A stretch of DNA of 63,331 nucleotides, taken from an uncultured Clostridia bacterium. Lineage in GTDB: Bacteria > Bacillota > Clostridia > Oscillospirales > Ruminococcaceae. The notes beneath the pieces were generated by a model. That model saw only the letters and a list, made by a program, of their open reading frames with translations, was not told where the DNA came from and did no database searches. The position numbers and the translations under genes were made by a program. How positions within the stretch are numbered: the stretch's first letter is position 1; each line of letters begins with the position of its first letter. The DNA is taken from NCBI GenBank assembly GCA_937906945.1, contig CALCUE010000010.1, forward strand, positions 1 through 63,331, read 5' to 3'. Shown piece by piece: positions 39,515 to 48,318 of this stretch.

Positions 39515-40365
39515 TGAGTGACAAGCTGATCTCCGTGATCATGGGGATCTATAACTGCGCCGAAACGCTGCCGGAGGCGTTGGATTCCATTATCGCTCAG
39601 ACCTATACCAACTGGGAACTGATCCTTTGCGATGACGGTTCTTCGGATCAGACCTATGCGGTGGCGGAGGAATACCGGAAAAAGTATCCGGAAAAAATCA
39701 TTCTTCTGCAGAACGAAAAGAATTGCGGTCTGAACATCACGCTGAACCGTTGCCTCGAGCAGGCTCACGGGACCTACGTCGCCCGGATGGACGGCGATGA
39801 CCTTTCTCTTTCAAAGCGGTTCGAGAAAGAGATCGAAATTCTGGAAACGCACCCCGAGTTCGCATTGGTGAGCACGAATATGTACTTTTTTGATGAAACC
39901 GGGATCTGGGGACGGACGAATAAGAAAAAAGAGCCGGACCCGGCCGATATGGTTTTACATACGCCCCATTGTCATGCTCCCTGCCTTGTCCGGAAAGAAG
40001 CTTATGAAGCGGTCGGAGGATATTCGGTAGGAAAAATTTACGAGCGGGTGGAAGACCGGGATCTTTGGTACAAAATGTACGCGAAGGGGTACCGGGGCAT
40101 GAATCTGGACGAGCCGCTTTATGAAATGCGGGACGACAGAAACGCGCTGAGCCGCCGGAAATTTAAGTACCGCATCAACGGCTTCCTTGTCGGGGTGCGG
40201 GTAGCCCGGCAGTTCCGGCTGAGCCCGGTTTATTACATAAAAGCGCTTCGCCCTCTGGCGGTGGGGCTCCTTCCCAAACCGGTTTACCGGTGGCTTCATA
40301 AGAAACATTTATCGGGCGTCAACAAAAATCAAGAAAGCAGAAAGACGTCTTCGTCGGATTTCTGA
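39514..40365 (+). CDS. GT2-family glycosyltransferase
   Basis: The 283-residue protein has the GT-A fold signatures ISVIMGIYNCAETL near the start, LCDDGSSDQT, and the DxD-type metal motif RMDGDDLSL, then VEDRDLWYK. It transfers a sugar from an NDP donor with inversion. The start overlaps the epimerase stop (TAATG). The C-terminus is basic and may associate with the membrane. Donor and acceptor are unknown. Confidence 0.92.
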   Translation: MSDKLISVIMGIYNCAETLPEALDSIIAQTYTNWELILCDDGSSDQTYAVAEEYRKKYPEKIILLQNEKNCGLNITLNRCLEQAHGTYVARMDGDDLSLSKRFEKEIEILETHPEFALVSTNMYFFDETGIWGRTNKKKEPDPADMVLHTPHCHAPCLVRKEAYEAVGGYSVGKIYERVEDRDLWYKMYAKGYRGMNLDEPLYEMRDDRNALSRRKFKYRINGFLVGVRVARQFRLSPVYYIKALRPLAVGLLPKPVYRWLHKKHLSGVNKNQESRKTSSSDF

Positions 40366-40377
40366 TAGGAGAATCAA

Positions 40378-41514
40378 ATGATTAAAATGGGTTGCTATCT
40401 GCTGCTGGCGGTGCTGGCGGCGGAGCTTTCGCAAAGACGGACCAACGGATTCAAGGATCCGAGGAGAAAGGATCGGATTTTTCATACGATCCTTGCCGTC
40501 GGGCTGATTCTGTTTGCCGGTTTGCGGACAAGATACAACGACACGATCACCTATATCGGCGGATATATAGATCCGGCCGATACGCCGACGCTGAACGTGC
40601 GTTTTCAGGAGACGTCCTGGCTTTTTGATTTGGGTGAAAATCCGGGCTTCAAGTTTTTTAATTCGCTTCTGAAGACGCTCGGAGCGGATTATCACGTTTT
40701 TATCATGGTCTATGCCGCTATTTGCGTCGGCATTTCTCTGTGGTTCATCCAGAAGTATACGGATGATTACAGCTTTTCCGTATTCCGCTATTTCACTTCG
40801 GGCTATCTTTTTGCTTTTGCCGGCGTTAAACAGGCTACGTCCACGGCTATCGCTCTGATCGCGGTGGATGCCGCCCTGGAGAAAAAATGGGGGAAATATT
40901 TCTTTTTCCTCGCTTTAGCAACGCTGTTCCATCCTTATGCGCTTTTATTCCTCGTGGTGCCGTTCTTCCTTGATAAAAAGCCGTGGAGCGGTTCCACCTG
41001 GGCTATTCTGGGCATCTTCGGAGCCATGGGAGCCCTTTTCCCGCTTACGGCAAGGCTCTTGTCGGTGCTGGTGGGAATCGTGGGAAACGATTTCACGGAG
41101 GAGGAGATCCTTCACGGCGGCGTAAATGCGCCCCGTTTTCTTACCTACGCGGCTTGTATCCTGCTGTTCTTCCTGTTCCGGAAAATACTGTATAAGGACA
41201 GTACCCGGGAAGAGAATCTGTTCTTCTATCTGACCCTTTTCGGTTCGGGATTCATGTTTTTGGCCCTGTTCGGCAACCAGATCCTGATCGGACGGCTTCC
41301 TTCCTATTTTTCGGCGTATATGGCGCTGTCGCTTACCTATGCCTGCGACAAGATCAGCAGGACGAAAGGAAACCGGATGGTAAAACCCCTTGTCATTTTG
41401 TGCTATCTGGCATTTTTTGTGTATGAAGATCTGATATTGAAGCCGTTCTGGTCAAGGTATCAGGCCATTACCCTTTTGGAATTTCTGGAATCGCTGTTCC
41501 GGATCGGAGCTTAA
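40378..41514 (+). CDS. EpsG-family membrane protein, probable polysaccharide polymerase (Wzy-like)
   Basis: The 378-residue protein has about ten hydrophobic helices. The EpsG pattern LFAGLRTRYNDTITYI in the first loop and LLKTLGADYHVFIMVYA soon after identify the family, which includes putative polymerases of exopolysaccharide systems. With the Wzx-type flippase in the same operon it is the best candidate for the repeat-unit polymerase. The gap to the flanking genes is 12 and 2 bases. Confidence 0.88.
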   Translation: MIKMGCYLLLAVLAAELSQRRTNGFKDPRRKDRIFHTILAVGLILFAGLRTRYNDTITYIGGYIDPADTPTLNVRFQETSWLFDLGENPGFKFFNSLLKTLGADYHVFIMVYAAICVGISLWFIQKYTDDYSFSVFRYFTSGYLFAFAGVKQATSTAIALIAVDAALEKKWGKYFFFLALATLFHPYALLFLVVPFFLDKKPWSGSTWAILGIFGAMGALFPLTARLLSVLVGIVGNDFTEEEILHGGVNAPRFLTYAACILLFFLFRKILYKDSTREENLFFYLTLFGSGFMFLALFGNQILIGRLPSYFSAYMALSLTYACDKISRTKGNRMVKPLVILCYLAFFVYEDLILKPFWSRYQAITLLEFLESLFRIGA

Positions 41515-41516
41515 AA

Positions 41517-42662
41517 ATGGAAAAAAAGAAAATTTTATTTTTCATTCCGGACCTCAGTTACGGCGGGGCGGAAAAAGTGCTGGTGAACCTTGTGAACAAC
41601 ATGGACACCGAAAAATTCGATATTACGCTCCAGACTCTGTTTGACCAGGGGGTCAACAAGCAGTATCTGAAGCCGCAGATCCGTTATAAAAGCTGGAAAA
41701 AACGTTCTTTCCGGGGGTATACCCGCCTTCTGGCGCTGTTTTCCCCGAAACAGCTGTATCAGCGGATTGTAAAAGACCGTTACGATATCGTCGTTTCTTA
41801 TCTGGAAGGGGTGACGGCCCGCATTCTGAGCGGCTGTCCGTTTCCGGATACAAAAAAAGTGAGCTGGATCCATATTGAACTGAACGACCGGGAAAAGATC
41901 GCGAAAGCCTTTCGGAATTATCGGGAGGCCGTTTCCTGCTACGGCCGTTACGACCGGATCGTTTGCGTCTCCGAGACCGTCCGGGATATTTTCGCCTCCG
42001 GACTTTGCGGCGAAGGCGGTCTGACTGAGAAAGATTGCCCGCCTTTGGATGTGCTTTATAACACCAACGAAACGAAACGGATTTTAGAAAAAGCGTTGGA
42101 GCCAATCGAAGATCCGGATTTTGTCGAAGATGGCCGTATCCGGGTCTGTTCCGTGGCAAAAATCATGCATTCCAAAGGGTACGACCGTTTGGTCCGTGTC
42201 CATAAACGGCTGACGGACGAGGGATATTCCCATCACGTCTATATTCTGGGCGTCGGGGAGGAGAAAGAGAAGCTGGAGGCCTATCTTGCGGAAAACGGGC
42301 TTTCGGACAGCTTCACCTTCCTCGGATTCCGGGACAATCCTTATAAATACGTGGCGGCCTGTGACCTCTACGTTTGTTCTTCCCGTCGGGAGGGCTTTTC
42401 CACCGCGGTGACCGAATCCCTGATCGTGGGAACGCCGGTGGTGAGCACCTGCTGCTCCGGCGCTTATGAGCTGCTGGGAAAAGAGAACGAGTACGGCATT
42501 GTGACCGAGAACAGCGAAGACGGCATTTATGAGGGTATGAAGACCATGCTCAAAGAGGAAGCGCTCCGGCGGCAGTATGCCGAAAAGGCAAAGGAGCGGG
42601 GGAAAAAATTCAGTACCGAAAACACGGTTCTGGCTGTGGAAAAAATGTTTCTGGATCTCTGA
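41517..42662 (+). CDS. GT4-family glycosyltransferase
   Basis: The 381-residue protein begins FFIPDLSYGGAEKVLVNLVN, the classic GT4 N-terminus, and has the C-terminal CSVAKIMHSKGYDRLVR and SSRREGFSTAVTESLIVG with the conserved glutamates. A retaining NDP-sugar transferase acting on the repeat unit is expected. It follows the polymerase gene by two bases. The substrate is not predictable. Confidence 0.92.
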   Translation: MEKKKILFFIPDLSYGGAEKVLVNLVNNMDTEKFDITLQTLFDQGVNKQYLKPQIRYKSWKKRSFRGYTRLLALFSPKQLYQRIVKDRYDIVVSYLEGVTARILSGCPFPDTKKVSWIHIELNDREKIAKAFRNYREAVSCYGRYDRIVCVSETVRDIFASGLCGEGGLTEKDCPPLDVLYNTNETKRILEKALEPIEDPDFVEDGRIRVCSVAKIMHSKGYDRLVRVHKRLTDEGYSHHVYILGVGEEKEKLEAYLAENGLSDSFTFLGFRDNPYKYVAACDLYVCSSRREGFSTAVTESLIVGTPVVSTCCSGAYELLGKENEYGIVTENSEDGIYEGMKTMLKEEALRRQYAEKAKERGKKFSTENTVLAVEKMFLDL

Positions 42663-42682
42663 CGGTTCCGATGGAGGTTTTT

Positions 42683-43774
42683 GTGGATAAAAAAAATGTG
42701 CGCTGCGCTTTTATTTCCAGCTATATGGGGCCGTATTACGGAAATTACGTGGCTTCCGTGATTGCCTGTGAGAAAAAAATGCAGGAAAAAGGCTGGTATT
42801 CCGTCTATGTGTTTCCGAAAGACGTGGAACACTACGAGTGGGTGGAGAAGCTTCGGGAAGTGACCGACCGGCTTTATTTTCTGGAATATCGTCCGTTTTC
42901 TATTTCCAACATCCTTGCGCTGCGAAAGATTTTTAAGAAAGAAAAAATCAATCTTATTCATTCCCGGATGTGCGGTTGGGATTTTACGGCACGGTTCGCG
43001 GCACCTTTTACGCCAATCGTCTGGCACATGGAAATGGGCGTCAATCTTTCCGTCCGGATCAAATATATCAAAAACTGGATCAAGTTCAAAATTCTGGCGC
43101 TTGGGAAAGTGTATCATACGGCGGCTTCGGTGGCGGCGACGGAGGCAATCAATTCGCTGAAACCCGCTCACCGCTGTGTGGCGATCCCCAACGCGCTGGA
43201 TCTTTCGAGGCTGCGCCCGCTTTCCAAGCCGTATGATTCGGAGAAGGCGGTCAAGAATCTTCTGGTTTTTGCGTATAACCCGAACGTAAAAGGTCTGGAC
43301 GTGGCGCTCGACGCCTGCGAAAAACTGAACCGGGAGAAGACCCGTTTTCAGCTTCTGGTCTCCGCCCAGAAAAATACTTATACCTATCTGGAAGAGCGGT
43401 ATCCGGAGCTGCCGGGTTGGATCCGGATCCTTTTGCCGACCGACGACATTGCCTCTGTTTATGAGCAGTGCGATATCATGATGATCCCGAGCCGCAGCGA
43501 AGGCTTTTCCTATGCGCTGACGGAAGCTCTTTATACGGGACTTCCGGCGGTCTGTTCGGAGATCCCGGGCAACCGTTGGGCCAAAGAATTAATGGGCACG
43601 TATTATTTTGAGAGCGAGAATCCAGACGCTCTTTGCGAAGCCATTGAAAATTGCGCCAAACAGGGGATCCGGGAAGAGGAACGGCTTTTCAACCGCTCGG
43701 TCATTGAAGAAAGGTATTCGATGGAGACCTGGGCCGAAGACGTCATCCGTTTTATAGAGGGGATCCGTCTTTGA
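42683..43774 (+). CDS. Glycosyltransferase (GT4-like)
   Basis: The GTG start (363 residues) was chosen because GGAGG lies five bases before it and overlaps the alternative in-frame ATG at 42671, which has no ribosome site. The protein begins CAFISSYMGPYYGNYV, has the mid-region NLIHSRMCGWDF, and the C-terminal PSRSEGFSYALTEALYTGLPAVCSE with the GT4 glutamate motif. It belongs with the retaining GT-B transferases. The acceptor is unknown. Confidence 0.88.
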   Translation: MDKKNVRCAFISSYMGPYYGNYVASVIACEKKMQEKGWYSVYVFPKDVEHYEWVEKLREVTDRLYFLEYRPFSISNILALRKIFKKEKINLIHSRMCGWDFTARFAAPFTPIVWHMEMGVNLSVRIKYIKNWIKFKILALGKVYHTAASVAATEAINSLKPAHRCVAIPNALDLSRLRPLSKPYDSEKAVKNLLVFAYNPNVKGLDVALDACEKLNREKTRFQLLVSAQKNTYTYLEERYPELPGWIRILLPTDDIASVYEQCDIMMIPSRSEGFSYALTEALYTGLPAVCSEIPGNRWAKELMGTYYFESENPDALCEAIENCAKQGIREEERLFNRSVIEERYSMETWAEDVIRFIEGIRL

Positions 43775-43801
43775 AAGTAAACGGTAAAGGACAGTAAATT
43801 C

Positions 43802-45325
43802 ATGTCAAGAACGAAAAAAACCATCATCAACAGTGGCACAGGGCTGATATTGAATATCGTCAGCATGTGCATCACGTTTCTGCTCCGGGGTCTTTTTATC
43901 CGGCTTCTGGGGTTGGAATACGCCGGTGTGGATTCGCTGTTTACGGATATTCTGAAGATCCTGAATCTGGCCGATATGGGGATCAGCAACGCCATTCTGT
44001 TCCGGCTTTATAAAACGATCGCGACGAAAGACGAAGCGGGAACGGAAAAATACGTCGCCCTTTACAAAAAGGTCTGTTACGCCACAGGTATTTTTGTTGG
44101 TGTGGCAGGAGCGGCCTTCATTCCGTTTCTGGAATTTTTCGTCAAGGAAAAACCGGCGTTTTCCGAACCGCTCTGGAGCCTCTACGTCATTATCATAGGG
44201 ACCAGCGTCGTTTCTCATTTTATCAATTACCGCGGCGTACTGTTCACGGCTCATCAGGATCGATATATCAATATTATTCTGCAATACGTCTGTGAATTTT
44301 TGAAGCACGGTCTTCAGATCGTTTCCCTTCTCGTTTTCCGGAATATCTATCTGTATCTGATCGTCGGTCTTTTCACGACGCTGCTCCACGGGCTTCTCAG
44401 CAAAATTTTTTCCGAGAAAAAATATCACATCAGCTGGAAATCGAAAGAAAAACTTTCCAAAGAGGAAAGCAGCGATATCCTGAAAGACGTCGGCGCTTTG
44501 GCGGTCTTCAAGTTCTGCCGGACGCTGCACGTGACCATCGATACCTTCCTTATCAGTAAATTTATTTCCGTCGCGACAACGGCGATTTACGGAAGCGTTG
44601 CGGTCATTACGACGGCGCTGAGCAATCTTCTCAGCACGCTGAACGATGGGATGATCGCCAGCGTCGGCGATCTGCACGCCACCGGGGACGACGGACGGCT
44701 CCACAGGGTCTTTCAGATGTCCAGCCATCTGATCTATCTGCTTTACGGGACCTGCGTGGTCGTTCTGGCGCCGCTTCTGGGTGTTTTCACGACCTGGTGG
44801 GTGGGTCATACGCTGCCCGATACCTGCCTTTACGTCATGCTGTTCAATTTTTACGTGGCCGGTTATAATTCAATGGTCTCCACGTTCCGGAACGCGACGG
44901 GTCTTTACCGTCAGGGTTGGAAACGCCCCGCTGTGACCATGGTGCTCAATTTCGGAATATCGCTGATTTTGATCCAGAAGATCGGTCTGATCGGAGCTCT
45001 TTTGGGAACCGCCATTTCCAACATTCTGACGATCGTCTGGTACGACCCCTATATTGTTTATAAATATATTTTCAAAGAGAGCCCTTTGCAGTATTTTGCC
45101 AAATATCTGATGTATCTGCTGATCGTGGCGGGGACTTCAATCATGAGCGTTATGCTTGGGAAAATTTTGCCGGTGGCGGATACCTTCCTTTCTCTTCTCT
45201 GGCACGGGATCGTCTATACCGTCTTCGCTTTGGCGGTCCTGCTTCTTTTCGGAATGGCCTTCCCGGCTCAAAAGGAGCTTATTCAAAAGGGAATGGATCT
45301 TTTGAAGCTTAAACTGAAAAAATAA
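43802..45325 (+). CDS. Oligosaccharide flippase (Wzx/MOP superfamily)
   Basis: The 507-residue protein has about 12-14 hydrophobic helices and the polysaccharide-biosynthesis N-terminus (GTGLILNIVSMCITFLLRGL). It should flip undecaprenyl-linked repeat units across the membrane for the EpsG-type polymerase. A single flippase plus a single polymerase in the operon support a Wzx/Wzy-dependent system, although no Wzz-type chain-length regulator or tyrosine kinase is visible. Confidence 0.9.
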   Translation: MSRTKKTIINSGTGLILNIVSMCITFLLRGLFIRLLGLEYAGVDSLFTDILKILNLADMGISNAILFRLYKTIATKDEAGTEKYVALYKKVCYATGIFVGVAGAAFIPFLEFFVKEKPAFSEPLWSLYVIIIGTSVVSHFINYRGVLFTAHQDRYINIILQYVCEFLKHGLQIVSLLVFRNIYLYLIVGLFTTLLHGLLSKIFSEKKYHISWKSKEKLSKEESSDILKDVGALAVFKFCRTLHVTIDTFLISKFISVATTAIYGSVAVITTALSNLLSTLNDGMIASVGDLHATGDDGRLHRVFQMSSHLIYLLYGTCVVVLAPLLGVFTTWWVGHTLPDTCLYVMLFNFYVAGYNSMVSTFRNATGLYRQGWKRPAVTMVLNFGISLILIQKIGLIGALLGTAISNILTIVWYDPYIVYKYIFKESPLQYFAKYLMYLLIVAGTSIMSVMLGKILPVADTFLSLLWHGIVYTVFALAVLLLFGMAFPAQKELIQKGMDLLKLKLKK

Positions 45326-45351
45326 CCCGGTTTCGGATAGGAGAAAAAATC

Positions 45352-46215
45352 ATGGATCAACAAAAATGCGGGGAAATGATGTCTTTGGAGGACGTTCATA
45401 CCCTGCTTCTGTACCTGCTCTGGCAAATAAACCGTGTTTCGGAGGAGACGGAGATCCCCTATTTTGCGCACGCGGGCACATTGATCGGCGCCTTGCGGCA
45501 TAAGGGATTTATTCCGTGGGACGACGACGTGGACCTTTTGATGGAGCGGAAATATTACGGCGATTTCGTGGCCGCCTGCAAAAAGCTGTTTCCGCCCGAG
45601 GTCGTGGTCCGCACAAGGGAGGACGACCCCTATTTTTGTGAGGAATATATAAAAATCTGTTTTAAGGACGATGTTTGCCGGTACAGCGAATTGGCGGTGG
45701 ATATTTTCCTTTTGGATGAAACGGATCCTTCCCGGAAAACATTCCGCAAATTCCAGAATGGGATCATTCGCTGGGTGCGTCCGGTAAAGCTCTATAAAGC
45801 GTCCCGGGTGTGCGGGTATATGGAACCCTATACGCCGAAGAAAAAAGCGGCGCGGATCCTTCTGGCGATAGCCTCGTTTCTTCCGCTCAAATTTTTGACG
45901 GCGGTTCAGAGCTGGGCGATGACGGCGGAAAAGAAAAAGACGGACTTTTTTGTGGACTGGGGTTCTACCTCCGGTTATCAGCGGGCCACCCGGCCGAAAT
46001 ACTTTTTTGAGCATGCTCAAAAAATGCCGTTTGAGAACGGTTATATCTACGCTTCCGACCGGGCGGAAGAGATGGCGGATTTTGTTTTCAAAAAGAGCAA
46101 TTGGCGGGAACTTCCGCCGCCGGAAAAACGGAAGAGTCATTCGGTACATAAAATCAATAATCCAAGGATAGATATCGAAAAAATCAAGAAGGAAACAGAG
46201 CAAAATAACGGATGA
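45352..46215 (+). CDS. LicD-family phosphotransferase
   Basis: The 287-residue protein has the LicD nucleotidyltransferase-fold core AGTLIGALRHKGFIPWDDDVDLLM with its paired aspartates, then ELAVDIFLLDE. LicD transfers phosphocholine or other phospho-alcohols from a CDP carrier to a glycan. No choline kinase or licC is present, but a TagD-type cytidylyltransferase follows three genes later, so another CDP-alcohol may be its donor. The stop overlaps the next gene (ATGA). Confidence 0.92.
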   Translation: MDQQKCGEMMSLEDVHTLLLYLLWQINRVSEETEIPYFAHAGTLIGALRHKGFIPWDDDVDLLMERKYYGDFVAACKKLFPPEVVVRTREDDPYFCEEYIKICFKDDVCRYSELAVDIFLLDETDPSRKTFRKFQNGIIRWVRPVKLYKASRVCGYMEPYTPKKKAARILLAIASFLPLKFLTAVQSWAMTAEKKKTDFFVDWGSTSGYQRATRPKYFFEHAQKMPFENGYIYASDRAEEMADFVFKKSNWRELPPPEKRKSHSVHKINNPRIDIEKIKKETEQNNG

Positions 46216-47207
46216 TCTTGTTAAAACTCATAAAATATTATTTTATGGATCTCGAAAAAGCGACAAAGGCGATCCAAAGCTATCGGCCCGAAGCCAAAGG
46301 AACAAAGAAAATTCATCTGCTGAATCAAATGTTTATGGCAAGAGCGCGGCAGCAGTTTTCTTTTGAAGAATTCTTTTTATATCATCTGGACAGGAAGACG
46401 GCAAAAGAATGGAAGAATTATATCAGCGATGAAGAACACTTCCGTTATTTAAGTAAACTGAACAAAAAGAAAAACGGCATCCTGTTTTCCGATAAGGGTC
46501 TGACCTATGAACGGTTCAAGGCTTATTATAAGCGTGAGGCGGCAGCGGTACGGGATAACGTGCTCAGCGATGATGCCGCTTGCTTTTTAGAAAATCATTC
46601 GGAGTTTATTGTCAAGCCCTTGACCTCCGCGTTCGGGAACGGGGTGCTTCTTTATCAGAAGGGAAAGAAAACGACCGAGCAGGTATTTGAGGATCTTTGT
46701 CAGCGCTATCACAACGCCTTTATTATGGAAGAAAAGATCGTTCAATCGGAGGAATTGGGGCAGTTTCATCCGGAATCCGTCAATACCCTTCGGCTAACGA
46801 CGTTGCGGCTGGGCGATCGGATCGAGATCGTTCATCCTTTCGCAAAATTCGGTTTGGGAACGGCGATCGTTGATAATGCTGCCGCCGGCGGCGTATTCTG
46901 TTCCATTGATACGAATACGGGAAAAATGACGGCGGCGGTGGATGAAGTGGGAAATCGTTATGAAACGCATCCGGATTCTCATCGGCGCTTTGAAGGCTTT
47001 ACCATACCGAGATTTGACGAAGCGGTAGCCTTGGTAAAAGAACTTGCCGACGTTATACCGGATAACCGGTGGACGGGATGGGACCTTGCGTTAACGGATG
47101 ACGGCTGGGTGATGGTAGAAGGAAATGCCTACGGGCAAATGGTCGCTATTCAGATTATGGAAGATAAGGGTATCCGCGAAGAAATGGACGGTTTTTTAGC
47201 GGAATGA
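46212..47207 (+). CDS. Sugar-transfer-associated ATP-grasp protein
   Basis: The 331-residue protein matches the sugar-transfer-associated ATP-grasp family (PF14397 type). It has FIVKPLTSAFGNGVLLY with the ATP lysine, ELGQFHPESVNTLRLTTL, GGVFCSIDTNTGKM and the C-terminal WTGWDLALTDDGWVMVEGN. ATP-grasp enzymes join a carboxylate to an amine or thiol using ATP, here probably decorating a sugar. Its start overlaps the LicD stop. Composition is AT-richer than the neighbouring genes. A second member of the same family is at 53.3 kb. Confidence 0.88.
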   Translation: MILLKLIKYYFMDLEKATKAIQSYRPEAKGTKKIHLLNQMFMARARQQFSFEEFFLYHLDRKTAKEWKNYISDEEHFRYLSKLNKKKNGILFSDKGLTYERFKAYYKREAAAVRDNVLSDDAACFLENHSEFIVKPLTSAFGNGVLLYQKGKKTTEQVFEDLCQRYHNAFIMEEKIVQSEELGQFHPESVNTLRLTTLRLGDRIEIVHPFAKFGLGTAIVDNAAAGGVFCSIDTNTGKMTAAVDEVGNRYETHPDSHRRFEGFTIPRFDEAVALVKELADVIPDNRWTGWDLALTDDGWVMVEGNAYGQMVAIQIMEDKGIREEMDGFLAE

Positions 47208-47244
47208 GATCCAAAACAAATATAAAATATTTATGGAGGCGCAT

Positions 47245-48318
47245 ATGATTAACTTTACGGTAGGTCCGGTGCAATCCGGAGAAACAATTCGGGAAATAGG
47301 AAAAGAGCAGGTACCGTATTTCCGCACCCCGGAATTTTCGGAGATCATGTTGGAAAACGAGCGTCTGATGTGCCGGTTCACCGGCGCGCCGGAAGGTTCC
47401 CGGGCGGTTTTTCTGACCGGTTCGGGAACGGCTTCCATGGAGGCAGCGGTCATCAATACTCTGACGCCCGAGGATAAAGCGATCGTTGTGAACGGCGGCA
47501 GCTTCGGTCAGCGTTTTGTGGATCTGCTGAAAATCCACAAGGTCCCGTTTACAGAGATCAAACTGGATATAGGGAAAGCCTTGAAACCGGAGATGCTGGA
47601 ACCGCTTGCCGGGCAGGGTTACACGGCGTTTTTAGTCAATATTCACGAAACGTCGACGGGCGTCCATTACGATTTGGATCTTATCGGAAAGTTCTGTAAA
47701 GAAAACGGGATCTTCCTCATCGTGGACGCCATCAGTTCGTTCCTGGCGGATGAAATCGATCTGGAAAAACAAAACGTGGATATTATGATCACCGGTTCGC
47801 AGAAAGCGCTGGCCTGCCCGCCCGGTGTTTCCATTCTTGTCCTTTCGCCGAAGGCACTCAAACGGGTGGAAGAGACGGAAAGCGGCTGTATGTATCTGGA
47901 TCTCAAGAGCGCTCTCAAAAATCAGGAGCGCGGCCAGACACCGTTTACACCGGCGGTGGGCATTTTGCGCCAGATCCATGCCCGCCTTTGTGAGATCGAA
48001 AAAGACGGCGGCGTTTTAGCGGAGCGGAAAAAGATTGCCGCTTTGGCCCGGTATTTCCGGGAACGCATCGCCGGCCTTCCGTTTGAGATCGTATCCGAAA
48101 GTCTGTCCAACGCGGTGACGCCGCTTCATCCGACGACGGCGTCCGCTTACGACATTTTTACGGTGCTGAAAGACGAATACGGCATCTGGGTCTGCCCCAA
48201 CGGCGGAGACATGCGTGATACCATTTTCCGTGTGGGACATATCGGCGCGTTGACGACAGCGGATTATGATATTCTTATCGAAGCGTTTGAGGATTTGCAG
48301 CGCAGGGGGATCATCTGA
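47245..48318 (+). CDS. Class V PLP aminotransferase (PhnW/SPT-like)
   Basis: The ATG with GGAGG six bases upstream gives 357 residues; an earlier ATG contains that site. The fold-type I signatures are TGSGTASMEA, IHETSTGVHYD, IVDAISSFLADEID and the PLP lysine in TGSQKALACPPG. It is nearest to 2-aminoethylphosphonate and serine-pyruvate transaminases. No PEP mutase is present, so phosphonate use is not supported. Its stop overlaps the start of the cytidylyltransferase-oxidoreductase fusion (TGATG), which argues that both act on one compound. Confidence 0.88.
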   Translation: MINFTVGPVQSGETIREIGKEQVPYFRTPEFSEIMLENERLMCRFTGAPEGSRAVFLTGSGTASMEAAVINTLTPEDKAIVVNGGSFGQRFVDLLKIHKVPFTEIKLDIGKALKPEMLEPLAGQGYTAFLVNIHETSTGVHYDLDLIGKFCKENGIFLIVDAISSFLADEIDLEKQNVDIMITGSQKALACPPGVSILVLSPKALKRVEETESGCMYLDLKSALKNQERGQTPFTPAVGILRQIHARLCEIEKDGGVLAERKKIAALARYFRERIAGLPFEIVSESLSNAVTPLHPTTASAYDIFTVLKDEYGIWVCPNGGDMRDTIFRVGHIGALTTADYDILIEAFEDLQRRGII